Source: JAJDIA01 sp031555505 (lineage in GTDB: Bacteria; Bacteroidota; Bacteroidia; Bacteroidales; Tannerellaceae). Taken from it: a stretch of DNA of 64,000 nt. Under the pieces are notes generated by a model. That model saw only the letters and a program-made list of their open reading frames with translations, ran no database searches and was not told the DNA's origin. Location of the stretch: positions 38,004 through 102,003 of the forward strand of contig JAVBUH010000007.1 of assembly GCA_031555505.1 (NCBI GenBank). The letters are read 5' to 3'. Positions 49,211 to 59,300 of this stretch are shown here, in pieces; the first letter of the stretch is position 1; the number at the start of each line of letters is the position of its first letter. A program made the position numbers and the translations under genes.

Positions 49211-51685
49211 TTATTCATATTCCACAGCGAGGGATATCCATTTGCCGGCAGAGGTTACCCATACTTCTTTGTAGCAGGCATTGTTGATTTGTGGCCAGTA
49301 AGGGATGTCTTCGTCGTCGAGCGAACGGATGCCAACGGGCATTTCGCCGGTAATCTCGCCGGAAGAGAAGCTATCCATTTGCGGGTAGTTATGGCCTTCG
49401 CCGTAGATGAGGGACTGGCCGAAGGGGTTGAGGCCTACGGTCCAGTATAGTTGCTCTTTACCGATGCGGAGGAGTTCGCTGTCATTCAGAAAGCGTCCGC
49501 ATAAGGCGGCTGCTTTACCGGTGGAGAGGTGGATGGCGGTGTTGCCGTTGAAGATGCTGAACCAGACGGGGAAGCGCTTCATATAATGCTCTTTGTCCAA
49601 GGCGACTCCTTTCTTGACCTGTGTGCTGTAGCGTTCTATGGCATTGGCAGGAGGGAAGAGGTGCAGGTGCTCGAAGCCGAAGGTGTCTTTCCACTCGTCC
49701 ACATGATAGACGCCGCTCGGCATCATGCCGTAGGGGGCGGTATAGGGCATCATGCCTTTCATATAACCGGCATAGAGGCGGATAGACTGCATCCAGCGGG
49801 TATGGTCCGGATGATCGGGCTGTGTTTCGCACAGGAGGATTAAGGCTTGCATATAGGTCTGCTCGCGCGACTGGTGGTTGTAGTGCACAATGCCCTGGCG
49901 GGTTTTGTCGCGGTAGAAGAATCCTTTGGTCTGCTGCTTGTCTTTCAGCGGCTCGGTGCGCTGGCAGTCGAGGGTATAACGGATATATTCGGCTGCTATT
50001 TCGGCATAATACGGATCCTCTGTGAGCTTGAAGAGCATGCTGGCCGACCAGGAGATGGTGGCCATGTACTGGCTTTCGGATGTATTGTAGCTGTGCTCGT
50101 AGAAGTGGAAGAAGTCGCCGTAGCCCACTTCGTCATTCCGCTTGAGGGCAAAGGCAAAGTCTTCCCTGGCTACGCGGCGGAGGTGTTCCTGCAGCATTGG
50201 ATCACGGTCGATGGTCAGGGCGGCGTAGGCTTCGTAGGCGGCATAGAGGAAGTTGTCGAAGGCACAATTCTGTACGCGTACGGTTTTGATATCGTCCGGT
50301 GTGCCGAATACGCCGTCTTGCCAGATCAGCAGCCCTACGCTGCTGGCGTGGTATCCGTCGCCAAAGCGGGTGCGGAGGATGAACTCCAGTCCCCATTCAG
50401 CCTCTTCCAGCATACGTGCGGCCAGGATCGGATGGCTGTCTTTCAGCCGGTTGTAGCCTTCGAGTAAGGCGTAGGTCACGTCGCCCGTTTGCAAGGTTTG
50501 TTGTGACAGGTCGCCGGCATCGTGCCAACCGCCGCCGAAAGAAACGGTTTGCCCATTGTGTACGGCGCAGAGGTCAGTATGGCAGGTGCCGTGGATACCC
50601 GGTACGGGATAGCCGCATCGCTGGCAGAAAATATAGTTCAGGGTACGCCAGAGGGAATTGCTCCAGATGTCGGCCTCGATGCGGAATTCCGGTGTGGTGA
50701 TATCGCCTACCCGCAGTTGGTAGGAACCGGGCTGGCGGAAGTCAGAAAAATCAAGCACGCTAAACGTGCCGATGGATGTTTTTTCCTGACGGATGGAACC
50801 ACTGAAGACAGACTGATTCGTTCCCGGGTCAATCAGTTGGAACCGGTTGTTGTGCTTGCTCGCATCCATGTTGACGATGGCGGTCTTAGCATCATCGAGT
50901 TGATAACCCGTGGTAGAATAGACCACGCGGTTCCGGCCCGGTTGCCATCCGTGGGTGATCTCGGGATCATCGATCTGCAGGAGGCGAAGGTTGTCGAAAT
51001 AGTATACACAGGAATCGCCCGTAGTGCGGTCTTTCCCTTTCAGGCTTACGTTGAAGGCGATCTGTTCTACCTGGTCGCGCTGCATATCGCCAAGGTCGAG
51101 GAAGCAGCGGTTCCATTCGCGATTACGAAGGTTGAGCAGGTGTGAGGCCGAGGACAGTCCCGGACGGGTGGATGATTGCGCGTTTTGGAAGTTAAGGTTC
51201 ATGTTTACCACGCGGGCGCCTTCACAATCAGGATAGATCCAGACCTCGATGCGGTTGAAGGTTTCCCAGTTGGCGCCTTTCAGGTCGAGCTTCACGCTGC
51301 TGTTGCCGTAGGTGGCATAATCGGGATCGGAAGGCGAACCCTGTGCCCGTTTGCCGGTGGAGGTAGGATAGGAGAGGCGCAGGCTACCCTGTCCTGAATG
51401 TGTCTGTGTGGTAGAGAAGTCCATACGTCCATAGCCGGTGTGTGTCCAGCCGGCCAGGTTGTAAGGAATGGGTAACGGCTGGCTGATGCTGGCCGTCTTC
51501 TTCCATTCATTGGCTTCGAAAGAGTTCGTGATATCTACCGGCAGCGGACTGTGCAGGATGCCGGATGTCACAATCGCCTCGCCCAACGCGGCATCCGAAG
51601 ATATCCGCGTTTGGGCAAAGGCCATTGACGTCCACAGATGGATTAAAATTACGTAAGAGGACGTTAGTAACAGGTTTTTGTTCAT
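49211..51685 (-). CDS. Glycoside hydrolase family 9-type enzyme, exported
   Basis: An 824-residue protein from the ATG at 51685, with a signal peptide (about 1-24). An N-terminal beta domain (about 40-210) resembles a carbohydrate-binding module. The cellulase N-terminal Ig-like domain follows (about 215-310, with P-G-S-Y-Q-L-R-V-G). The (alpha/alpha)6 barrel runs from about 320. G-G-G-W-H-D-A-G-D carries the catalytic base Asp pair of GH9, and I-N-N-A-C-Y-K-E-V-W near the end is the likely acid region. GH9 covers endoglucanases and exo-glucosaminidases. The amino-sugar genes nearby make the second option worth testing. Confidence 0.85.
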   Translation of the reverse strand: MNKNLLLTSSYVILIHLWTSMAFAQTRISSDAALGEAIVTSGILHSPLPVDITNSFEANEWKKTASISQPLPIPYNLAGWTHTGYGRMDFSTTQTHSGQGSLRLSYPTSTGKRAQGSPSDPDYATYGNSSVKLDLKGANWETFNRIEVWIYPDCEGARVVNMNLNFQNAQSSTRPGLSSASHLLNLRNREWNRCFLDLGDMQRDQVEQIAFNVSLKGKDRTTGDSCVYYFDNLRLLQIDDPEITHGWQPGRNRVVYSTTGYQLDDAKTAIVNMDASKHNNRFQLIDPGTNQSVFSGSIRQEKTSIGTFSVLDFSDFRQPGSYQLRVGDITTPEFRIEADIWSNSLWRTLNYIFCQRCGYPVPGIHGTCHTDLCAVHNGQTVSFGGGWHDAGDLSQQTLQTGDVTYALLEGYNRLKDSHPILAARMLEEAEWGLEFILRTRFGDGYHASSVGLLIWQDGVFGTPDDIKTVRVQNCAFDNFLYAAYEAYAALTIDRDPMLQEHLRRVAREDFAFALKRNDEVGYGDFFHFYEHSYNTSESQYMATISWSASMLFKLTEDPYYAEIAAEYIRYTLDCQRTEPLKDKQQTKGFFYRDKTRQGIVHYNHQSREQTYMQALILLCETQPDHPDHTRWMQSIRLYAGYMKGMMPYTAPYGMMPSGVYHVDEWKDTFGFEHLHLFPPANAIERYSTQVKKGVALDKEHYMKRFPVWFSIFNGNTAIHLSTGKAAALCGRFLNDSELLRIGKEQLYWTVGLNPFGQSLIYGEGHNYPQMDSFSSGEITGEMPVGIRSLDDEDIPYWPQINNACYKEVWVTSAGKWISLAVEYE

Positions 51686-51718
51686 AGTACAAATCAATGT
51701 CTTTTATCTTTCTGTTCG

Positions 51719-52645
51719 TTATTCCTTCAGGTAGTCAGGGGCTTTGAAGCCTTTACGCAGGGTGCTTACTCCTTCACTGGGGAAGTCGGCCGGTACGGCT
51801 TGTGTCACTTTTCCCGTCGCTGCCCATTCGGCGCCGCGCAGCAGAGTCACCTGGAAACCGGTACATTCCATCGAGTAGCGTAGTGCTGGATCATTACCGG
51901 CATGGCCCATCAGCGTGACGAATATCTTCCCCTTGCCCCAATCTACGGTCCACAGTATCGGCTCGTTGCGATCGAGGTCACCATCCTTATCTACTGTCGT
52001 ACCCAGGATATCGATGTTCTTGGCCGGACCGCGTGTCCTGGCATACAGTTCGTCTTTGAAGTGCAGCCAAACAGCAGGCAATCCCTGCAGGATGGGATGT
52101 GCCGGATTACGGTGCGTGATGGTGAACGGATGCTGCAAGCCATGATAGCCGGCTCCACCCGGGGCATAGTCGTACACCCATCGTCCGTGCTTCCAGTATA
52201 CATACGGTCCGTCTTTCTCGTTCCGTCCACCCCAGGCGCCCAGGCCGGTCATTTCGTTGAACGCAGGCCAGTCGGCAAAGGGGATGACGGAGGCATGGAC
52301 CACCACTACACCGCCCCCGTTGGCTACGTATGTTTCAAACTTCTTCCGGGTCGCTTCCGAAAAGGTCTTACCTCCATAGGAGAAGACTACCAGTTGATAC
52401 CGGTCGAAGTCCGGGCTGAACGGGGCGATGTCTTCACTCCGCGGTGGTGTAACGGCCATATCGACGGTGAACAGGCCGCTGTTTTCGAGTATCTGTTTGA
52501 TGCCGTCGCTCCCCAGTTCCCAGGAATGTGCGCCTTCCTGTCCGGTGACAATCAGGGTCTTTATTTGCTGTTGCGCCGCTGCTTCTTTCGGTAATCCCGC
52601 GAGGACGAGGAGGCAGTAGGCAAGTGTAGTGAGAATCAATTTCAT
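51719..52645 (-). CDS. ThuA-domain protein, exported (paralogue 1)
   Basis: A 308-residue protein with a signal peptide (1-24, ending E-A-A-A-Q). The ThuA fold shows T-L-I-V-T-G-Q-E-G-A-H-S-W, F-E-T-Y-V-A-N-G-G-G-V-V-V-V-H-A and P-I-L-W-T-V-D-W-G-K-G-K-I. It is longer than the other two paralogues by an insert around Y-W-K-H-G-R-W-V-Y-D-Y-A-P-G-G-A-G-Y-H-G. Three ThuA proteins in one locus, two soluble and one lipidated, point to a shared substrate handled in the periplasm. Confidence 0.84.
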   Translation of the reverse strand: MKLILTTLAYCLLVLAGLPKEAAAQQQIKTLIVTGQEGAHSWELGSDGIKQILENSGLFTVDMAVTPPRSEDIAPFSPDFDRYQLVVFSYGGKTFSEATRKKFETYVANGGGVVVVHASVIPFADWPAFNEMTGLGAWGGRNEKDGPYVYWKHGRWVYDYAPGGAGYHGLQHPFTITHRNPAHPILQGLPAVWLHFKDELYARTRGPAKNIDILGTTVDKDGDLDRNEPILWTVDWGKGKIFVTLMGHAGNDPALRYSMECTGFQVTLLRGAEWAATGKVTQAVPADFPSEGVSTLRKGFKAPDYLKE

Positions 52646-52690
52646 ATCAATACGTAATCATATTGTTGGGTACTTTCTGTGCATACCTGT

Positions 52691-53161
52691 TTATTTTTTG
52701 TGAAGTGCCTTTTTGCACTCGATGCTGTCGTATACCCAGGTTACCTGTAGATTGTTTCCTTTTTTATCCACGGTGAAATCGCCGTTTTGGAAGTATTTGC
52801 GGTACACCTCATACTTCCCATCCCCGTTGCGGTCTTCCACCACCAGGATGCGTTCGGTAGAACGTACAATATCGGATTTGTATTTCACCTCTTTCGTATA
52901 GTAGTCTGCTACTACCACATATTGACGGAAGATATCGAAATAAGGATAATGTCCGTTGTCTGCACAGAAGAGCATCACCTCTTCGAAGCCTGCTTCGTCG
53001 TCCATCTGCACCCGTTGCGAAGTGTGGAGGCCAAAGCCTCGTTCCTGCACTTCGGGCGGGAACTTATCCCACGTCCGGGCCGGTGTAGCCTGGTATTGCG
53101 ACCAGGCCGATACTGCGCCGACCAGCAGCAGCAGAGTGTACACTATCTTCTTCATATTCAT
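52691..53161 (-). CDS. Exported protein of unknown function
   Basis: A 156-residue protein that starts at the ATG overlapping the transporter stop codon (ATGA at 53158-53161); M-K-K at 53155 is an alternative. The signal peptide ends near A-V-S-A-W-S-Q. The mature part has R-I-L-V-V-E-D-R-N-G-D-G-K-Y-E-V-Y, a D-x-N-x-D-G-x-Y/E pattern like a Ca-binding loop, and a Y-D-S-I-E-C-K-K tail. I do not recognise the family. The gene order places it with sugar transport. Confidence 0.65.
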   Translation of the reverse strand: MNMKKIVYTLLLLVGAVSAWSQYQATPARTWDKFPPEVQERGFGLHTSQRVQMDDEAGFEEVMLFCADNGHYPYFDIFRQYVVVADYYTKEVKYKSDIVRSTERILVVEDRNGDGKYEVYRKYFQNGDFTVDKKGNNLQVTWVYDSIECKKALHKK

Positions 53162-54477
53162 TCGGCCGATTGGCGCACCCGTGAACCGATCAGTGCGTAG
53201 TACAACATAAACAGTTCGCCGAAAATCACGATGAACCAAGACCATCTCCAGCCTCCCATTGCATCGGCCAGCATGCCTTGTAGCAGCGGCAGGATAGCAC
53301 CGCCTACCACACCGATCATGAATACACCGGCGGCAACGGAGGTGTATTTACCCAGTTTGTTGACCGAAAGCGTAAAGATAGCTCCCCACATAATGGAGTG
53401 GAACAGGCCCACCGCCGTGAGTATCCAGGGATTATTGAGGAAAATAGCCAGCAGGGTGAGCACCGTAGCTAATACAGTGGTGGTCACCAACTGTGCACGC
53501 GGCGGCACTGTGCTGAGTGAACTGCCTACCAAGCGGCCGATCAGCATACCTCCCCAATACAACGTAGCCATCAATGCCGGAATGGCAAAGTTGATCCCGA
53601 AAAGTTTCAGTTCCGAATTGCCGAAGAACGAGAACGGCCCGTTCAACGACTCCATTTCAATGGCATACAAGTTAATATTGGCGCCGATACATACTTCCAC
53701 ACCCACGTAGAAGAAGATCGCGATCACGCCGAGGGTAAGGTGCGAGAACGACCAGACGCTCTTTTCCAACTTTTCGCCCACTTCGGCTTTCGTGCCCTGG
53801 ATATCGGGCAACGACAGTTTCATCAATACAAATACGATGACGGCAATGATCACCATCAGTGCAAAGAACGGCATCATCAGTTGACGCACCTGGATATCTT
53901 CCATTGCCAGCCCGCCGAACACGATACCGGTTACAAAGAACGGCGCTACCGTGGTACCGATGGAGTTGGCCGATCCGCCGATCGCCATCCGCTGGATAGG
54001 CTGTGTGCCTTTTACGAAGCAAGCCGTGAGATACGGATTGATCACCACCTGGAGGATCGTGGCCGATGCTCCCACCACAAACGAACCGATCAGGAAGATA
54101 AAGAAACCCAGTGGAACGATGCTGCTGCCCATACGCAGGTTGGCATCCGGGAATTGTACCGTGAACCAGGAAGAAAGGAAGAAAAAGCCCAACCCGAGGA
54201 TCATCACAAAGAGGGAACGGATCAGCGTTCCTTTGTACCCATACAGGGTAGTCCATTTGGAACCTACGCCCCCGAAAATGGGATAAGCCAGGAACCAGGA
54301 GAAAGTGATCAGGGTGGCAAAGGTATTCTTTAGGTCGCCCACACCGGCCAGGAAGGCTTCTTTGAGCGGACCCTGGAACTGCGTGTTGGCTGTGGTAAGG
54401 AAACCTACGATGAAGAAGAGGAAGACCATCGTGATAAACGGCCCGAGATAGCTTACTTGTTTCTCTTGTTGTGTCAT
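53158..54477 (-). CDS. FucP-like sugar:H+ symporter (MFS)
   Basis: A 439-residue permease of the fucose/glucose/galactose symporter subfamily with twelve helices. It starts M-T-Q-Q-E-K-Q-V-S-Y-L-G-P-F-I-T-M-V-F-L-F-F-I-V-G-F-L, has the P-L-K-E-A-F-L segment after helix 1, and a N-P-Y-L-T-A loop in the first half. The closest described subfamily is NagP/FucP, which moves amino or deoxy sugars. Its neighbours (NagB/AgaI-like, ROK kinase) favour an amino sugar. Confidence 0.85.
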   Translation of the reverse strand: MTQQEKQVSYLGPFITMVFLFFIVGFLTTANTQFQGPLKEAFLAGVGDLKNTFATLITFSWFLAYPIFGGVGSKWTTLYGYKGTLIRSLFVMILGLGFFFLSSWFTVQFPDANLRMGSSIVPLGFFIFLIGSFVVGASATILQVVINPYLTACFVKGTQPIQRMAIGGSANSIGTTVAPFFVTGIVFGGLAMEDIQVRQLMMPFFALMVIIAVIVFVLMKLSLPDIQGTKAEVGEKLEKSVWSFSHLTLGVIAIFFYVGVEVCIGANINLYAIEMESLNGPFSFFGNSELKLFGINFAIPALMATLYWGGMLIGRLVGSSLSTVPPRAQLVTTTVLATVLTLLAIFLNNPWILTAVGLFHSIMWGAIFTLSVNKLGKYTSVAAGVFMIGVVGGAILPLLQGMLADAMGGWRWSWFIVIFGELFMLYYALIGSRVRQSAE

Positions 54478-54501
54478 GGTGGTTGTATTTGATTTAATGG
54501 G

Positions 54502-55242
54502 TTACAGGATATGCTTGGCCGATTCAGTATCGAGCACGAATTCGCAGTTGGGATGCAGTTGCAGGATAGAGGCCGGGATATAGGGCGTGATGGGGCCGCA
54601 AAGCATTTGCTTCACGATATCAGCTTTAGACTGTCCCTTGGCTACCAGCATGATCCTGCGTGCCTGCATGATGTTGCGGATGCCCAGCGTGAGGCCACCC
54701 ATTTTCCTGTCGGGCGAAGCATTCAGTTCTTTCCGGATGCGTGCTTCCAACACTTCGTCCATGTGTGATACCCAGGTCTGGCTTTCGAACGGGGCGCCCG
54801 GCTGGTTGAAGCCGAGGTGCCCGTTGGTGCCCAGCCCCAGCACCTGCAGGTCGATACCGCCACGGTGCTCAATGGCTTGCTGGAAATCACGGCAGGCCTG
54901 GTCGAAGTTGTCTGACACGGTTGGCGGCATGATAAAGTTCTCTTCCGGGATACCGAGGGAGTCGATCAACTGTGTCTTCAGCATCGTATAGCAGGCGCCG
55001 GCATATTCACGCGGCACATTGGTTACTTCGTCTACACCGAAAATGGTCACTTGCGATACATCAAACGGATGCAATGTATAGATCTCGCTGATAATGGCGT
55101 GCAGGTTTTTGGTAGTTTGTCCGGTAGACAGGCCGATCACGGCTTTCGGGTTATTGAGTATCTCACGAATGATCCGCCAGGCGGCCAGACGGTCGAACTC
55201 GATTTCGTTTGTTGCGACGGTAATGTGCAGGTTGCTTTTCAT
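54502..55242 (-). CDS. NagB/AgaI-family sugar-phosphate isomerase with altered active site
   Basis: A 246-residue member of the glucosamine-6-phosphate deaminase fold. L-S-T-G-Q-T and F-G-V-D-E-V correspond to the sugar-phosphate site and the NagB D72 motif. The next motif reads G-L-G-T-N-G-H-L-G-F-N-Q-P-G, where NagB has G-x-G-N-D-G-H-I-A-F-N-E-P. So the base D141 and E148 of E. coli NagB (from memory) are N and Q here, while H143 is kept. AgaI also has N at the first position. It could be a galactosamine-6-phosphate isomerase, another isomerase, or impaired. It lies 18 bp from the ROK gene. Confidence 0.82.
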   Translation of the reverse strand: MKSNLHITVATNEIEFDRLAAWRIIREILNNPKAVIGLSTGQTTKNLHAIISEIYTLHPFDVSQVTIFGVDEVTNVPREYAGACYTMLKTQLIDSLGIPEENFIMPPTVSDNFDQACRDFQQAIEHRGGIDLQVLGLGTNGHLGFNQPGAPFESQTWVSHMDEVLEARIRKELNASPDRKMGGLTLGIRNIMQARRIMLVAKGQSKADIVKQMLCGPITPYIPASILQLHPNCEFVLDTESAKHIL

Positions 55243-55259
55243 GCTTTATATGCTGTGTG

Positions 55260-56201
55260 TTAGACATTCATGGCTACTGCTCCCGCACCCATCAGGGCGA
55301 TAAAATCGGGATTGAGTTTGGTGATCACCACACCGTTTTTGACGAAGCGGATGGTGGTAGGATTTAGTTTCTCCAATACCTTGGAATGCAGATACCCGTC
55401 AGATACTACACCCCCGCCCAGTACTACTGTGTCGGGATCACTTACGCGGACCAGGTTCATAATGAGGTTGGCCAACGCTTGCGACGCATGCTCTACCAGT
55501 TGTACGCACAACGGGTCGCCTTTGCGGCTGAGGGTAAAGATCTCGCTCACTGATACACGGGCGCCAATTTCGGCAGGCAGTTGCAGCCTGGTTTCGTACT
55601 TGTCTATCAGCATCCGGGCACAGGTATCGAATCCGATGCCGGCAGCTACCAGTTCCACACAGTCGGTACGGCCGCATCCGCATTTGATACCCAGGTTGAT
55701 TCCGGCATGTGTATGGCCCACTTCGCCTGCGTTGCAATGGCTGCCACGTATCTGCCGTCCGTTCACCACGAAGCCGGCAGCGATTCCTGTTCCTACATTT
55801 ATATATATAAAGTTGTTGGATGTCTGTCCGAATCCAAAGCGGCGTTCGGCGCGTGTGGCTGCTTTCACATCGTTGTCTATCCGGCAGGGAATGCCATACG
55901 TATCGGTCAGCTCCTGTGCCAGGGGGATCGGTTGTGTGCGTTTGGGGTCGATCTGTAGCCATACACCCTGCTCGGTGTCTACCCGGCCAATCAGTCCCAC
56001 ACCCATAGCGGCAGGTTTATCGCCTACCCAACCCACGGTACGGATATAATCGTCTACCGATGCCTTGATAATCTCAAGCGCCGATTGCTGATTAAAAAAA
56101 GCTGAATTGTATTTCTTATACTTCAGGATGTTTCCGCAACTGTCGAGTTCGCCGATCAGTATTTTGGTTCCTCCCACATCCATGCCCAGGTATGTCTCCA
56201 T
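55260..56201 (-). CDS. ROK-family sugar kinase (or regulator without DNA-binding domain)
   Basis: A 313-residue protein starting M-E-T-Y-L-G-M-D-V-G-G-T-K-I, the ATP-binding start of the ROK family. The zinc site is seen as H-A-G-I-N-L-G-I-K-C-G-C-G-R-T-D-C-V-E. No helix-turn-helix extension precedes it, so it should be a kinase and not a repressor. GlcNAc, glucosamine, mannose and glucose are family substrates. With the isomerase and the transporter it would form a sugar uptake-phosphorylation-isomerisation route. Confidence 0.87.
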   Translation of the reverse strand: METYLGMDVGGTKILIGELDSCGNILKYKKYNSAFFNQQSALEIIKASVDDYIRTVGWVGDKPAAMGVGLIGRVDTEQGVWLQIDPKRTQPIPLAQELTDTYGIPCRIDNDVKAATRAERRFGFGQTSNNFIYINVGTGIAAGFVVNGRQIRGSHCNAGEVGHTHAGINLGIKCGCGRTDCVELVAAGIGFDTCARMLIDKYETRLQLPAEIGARVSVSEIFTLSRKGDPLCVQLVEHASQALANLIMNLVRVSDPDTVVLGGGVVSDGYLHSKVLEKLNPTTIRFVKNGVVITKLNPDFIALMGAGAVAMNV

Positions 56202-56307
56202 TTCGTATAGCCGTTTCCTGTTTTTGTACGGTTACAATGCTACGGACTATTACCCGGAATGGGGTTTGCTCTCCAACAAAAAAGGTTTGAAAACAGACAA
56301 AGGGAGA

Positions 56308-59300
56308 TTATTCCACTTTACTCGGGCTGATTCCGAACTGTTTTTTGAAGCTGGTGCTAAAATATTTGGCGTCGGAGAAGCCTACCATGACGGCTACTTC
56401 TGCAATGGGATACTTTTTGGAACGGAGCAACTCTTTGGCACGGTTGAGACGGATGATGCGGATAAAGTCGTTGGGTGCCTGGTTGGTGAGGGTTTTGATT
56501 TTGTTATATGCCGATGTACGGCTCATGCCGAGTTCGCGGCAGAAGTCGTTGATGGAGAAATCGGCGTTAGCCAGTTCGGTTTCGATGATGGCGATGGCCT
56601 TGTCAAGGAATTCCTTGTCGAGGCTGTTGGTATAGTTGAGATCGTCAAGGCCAACTTCGGCCGAAAGGATCATCCTGCGTAGCTTTTCCCGGCTTTGGAG
56701 GATGTTGCGGATACGGACTTTGAGCACGGCAAAGTCGAACGGTTTCGTGATATAGTCGTCGGCACCGGCTTCCAGTCCCCAGATGATGTTTTCTTTGTCG
56801 TTCAATGCGGTGAGCAGGATCACGGGGATGTGGCTCGTCTCCATGGACGATTTTAATATCCGGCACATCTCGTCACCGCGAAGTGATGGCATGATGATAT
56901 CGGAGACGATGATGTCAGGGTTCAATTCACGTGCCTGTTCGAGCGCCTCGGAACCATCCCTGGTGGTGATCACACGATATTCGCCGGAAAGGCTTTCGGT
57001 GAGATAATCGCGCATATCGTCGTTATCCTCGGCCAGCAGGATGGTTTCCCGTTCGGTAGCGGGGAGGGGAATTTGCTCTTGTTCCGGTTTTGTAACCGGT
57101 TCTTCGGGTTCGTTTGGCTTGGAGCGGAAAGCAGCTTCATTGATGGGGAAGGCGAGCAGGAAGGATGAACCTTTGTTTTCTTCACTGCTGAAGGTTATCT
57201 TTCCCTGGTTGAGCCGCACCAGTCGCCGGGTCAGTACCAATCCGATACCTGATCCGCTGATGTTGGAGTTGATGGTGTTGCCTGCCCGGTAGAACTCTTT
57301 GAATAAATGTTTCTGGTCGTGTGCCGGGATACCGATCCCGCTATCTTTGATTTTTACAGTCCATTCACGTGGCGAATGTTTCAGTTGGATGGAAACAGTC
57401 CCTTTCTCAGTGTATTTGATGGCGTTAGACAGGAGGTTGTCCATGATCTTATCCATGCTGTTGCGGTCGAACCAGCCATCGGGCATATCGGCGTCGGCTT
57501 CAAGTTGCAGTTCGATGCCTTTCTGGATAGCGCTGGGACGGAAGATGGTCATTTTTTCCTGCATATAATCGCAGAGGTTGTGGCGCTCCATACGCAAACG
57601 GGCGGCTTGTGCATCGGCTTTTTGCAGGTCGAGCAACTGGGTCACCATAGCAAACAGTTTGTCGGCGTTGGTGAGGGCTGTAGAAAGCGACTTTCTTCCT
57701 TTTTCAGACAGGTTCTCGTTGGCCTCCAGTTCACTTAGCGGCGCTTTGATCAGCGTTACGGGGATGCGGATATCATGTGCCAGGTGGATGAACGAACGGA
57801 TCTTTTCTTTCGCGTTATGTTCTTCGATCCGGTTGCGGGTGTAATGGAGGATAAAGCTCACCAGTCCGGCTGCCAGTAAGAGGTAAATACACCATGCCCA
57901 CCAGGAGGCCCAGAAGGGTTTATCGATCCGGATGGCCAATGAGCGTTCGGTGGCCACTTCGTGTGTGAATTTGTGGATCAGGCGCAGATGGAAGGTATAG
58001 TTGCCCGGCGGCACGTTGGTATAGTCGGCCATCCGATCGGATCCAGCCCGGCACCAGTCGGCGTCGTATCCTTCGAGTTTATACTCGTAGGCCATTTGCA
58101 TCGGATTCAGGTAGTTGACTGAAGAAAAGGTGATGGAGAAGTAATTGGCGGCATGACTGAGACGGATCGCTTCCATCCGGTCGATCGTTTCGGGTAATAA
58201 TGCTTCTCCTTCATCCACCTTTACTTCCTGGCGGAAGAGGCTGAAGCCGGTCAGTAGCAACTGTGCCGGTGGTTGCCTGTCGAGGCGAAAGTGCGAAGAA
58301 AACTCCCATGCACCGGTAGCTGCGCCGAACAACAGGTGTCCGTCAGATCGCAACAGGCAGGCATTTGGATTATAACTGCTGCCATTGGTTTGCACGTATT
58401 CATTCATGTCGATAATCGTGCTTGTATGCGTATCCAGGCGGTAGAGATTTTTGTCGGTAGTAAACCAGATATAACCTTCCGGATCTTGCAAGACGCTCAG
58501 GACAGTGTTTGATTCCAGTCCGTTGTCTGTTGTATAGATCATCGACTTTCCAGTACCCGGATGGAAGCCTATCAGGCCATCGCCTGCTGTAGCCATCCAC
58601 ACCACCCCATCTGCTGCCTGCACCAGGCAGCGGATGGGGTAGTGCAATGTTACGTTGCCAAACTGGTTGTGCCAGTCCACCTCTCCGTTTTCCGTGTTGA
58701 AAATACCTAATCCACCGCATGAGGCGAGCAGAAGTTGATGCTGATGCGGATTGCCTGTCCGTATGTCGCCGATGCATTCAATATCATAATAGGTATACGC
58801 GCCCGTAGGCAGGTGGTAGCGGGTAAGCGCCCCCCGGATACCTCCCAGCCACACATCGTTACCTTCGGTATGGATGGTGTATATATAATCGGTGGAAACG
58901 CCGTTTTTCTCATCGGTATGCTGGCGGGTCTTTAGTTGCTGTACCCGTCCGGTGCGTTTGTCTATACGGAAAGTGCTGATACCGAACCCTCCGGCCCAGA
59001 CCTGTTTTTCCTTGTCTTCGCAAAGTGTCAATACTACTACGGGATGATTGCTTTCATTGCTTTTCTCGTCCAGATAATGTGTCCACCGGCCTTCTTTTGT
59101 CCGGTAGAGGCTGATGCCGGTATTGGTGCCGTACCAAAGATCGCCGTCCGAATCTTCGTAGATCACGTTCACATGTCCGGATATCAGCGAGTTACGGTTC
59201 ATATATTCATGGCGGATCCATTCAATCTCCGGTTGTGCCTGGTCTACGATGGTAATGCCGTTGGTGCTGGTTGCTACCCAGATACAGTTGTACTCGTCTA

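Noticed and set aside
54502..55242. Plain glucosamine-6-phosphate deaminase annotation
   Set aside because: Two of the catalytic carboxylates expected for NagB are replaced, so the specific enzyme name is not justified from sequence alone.
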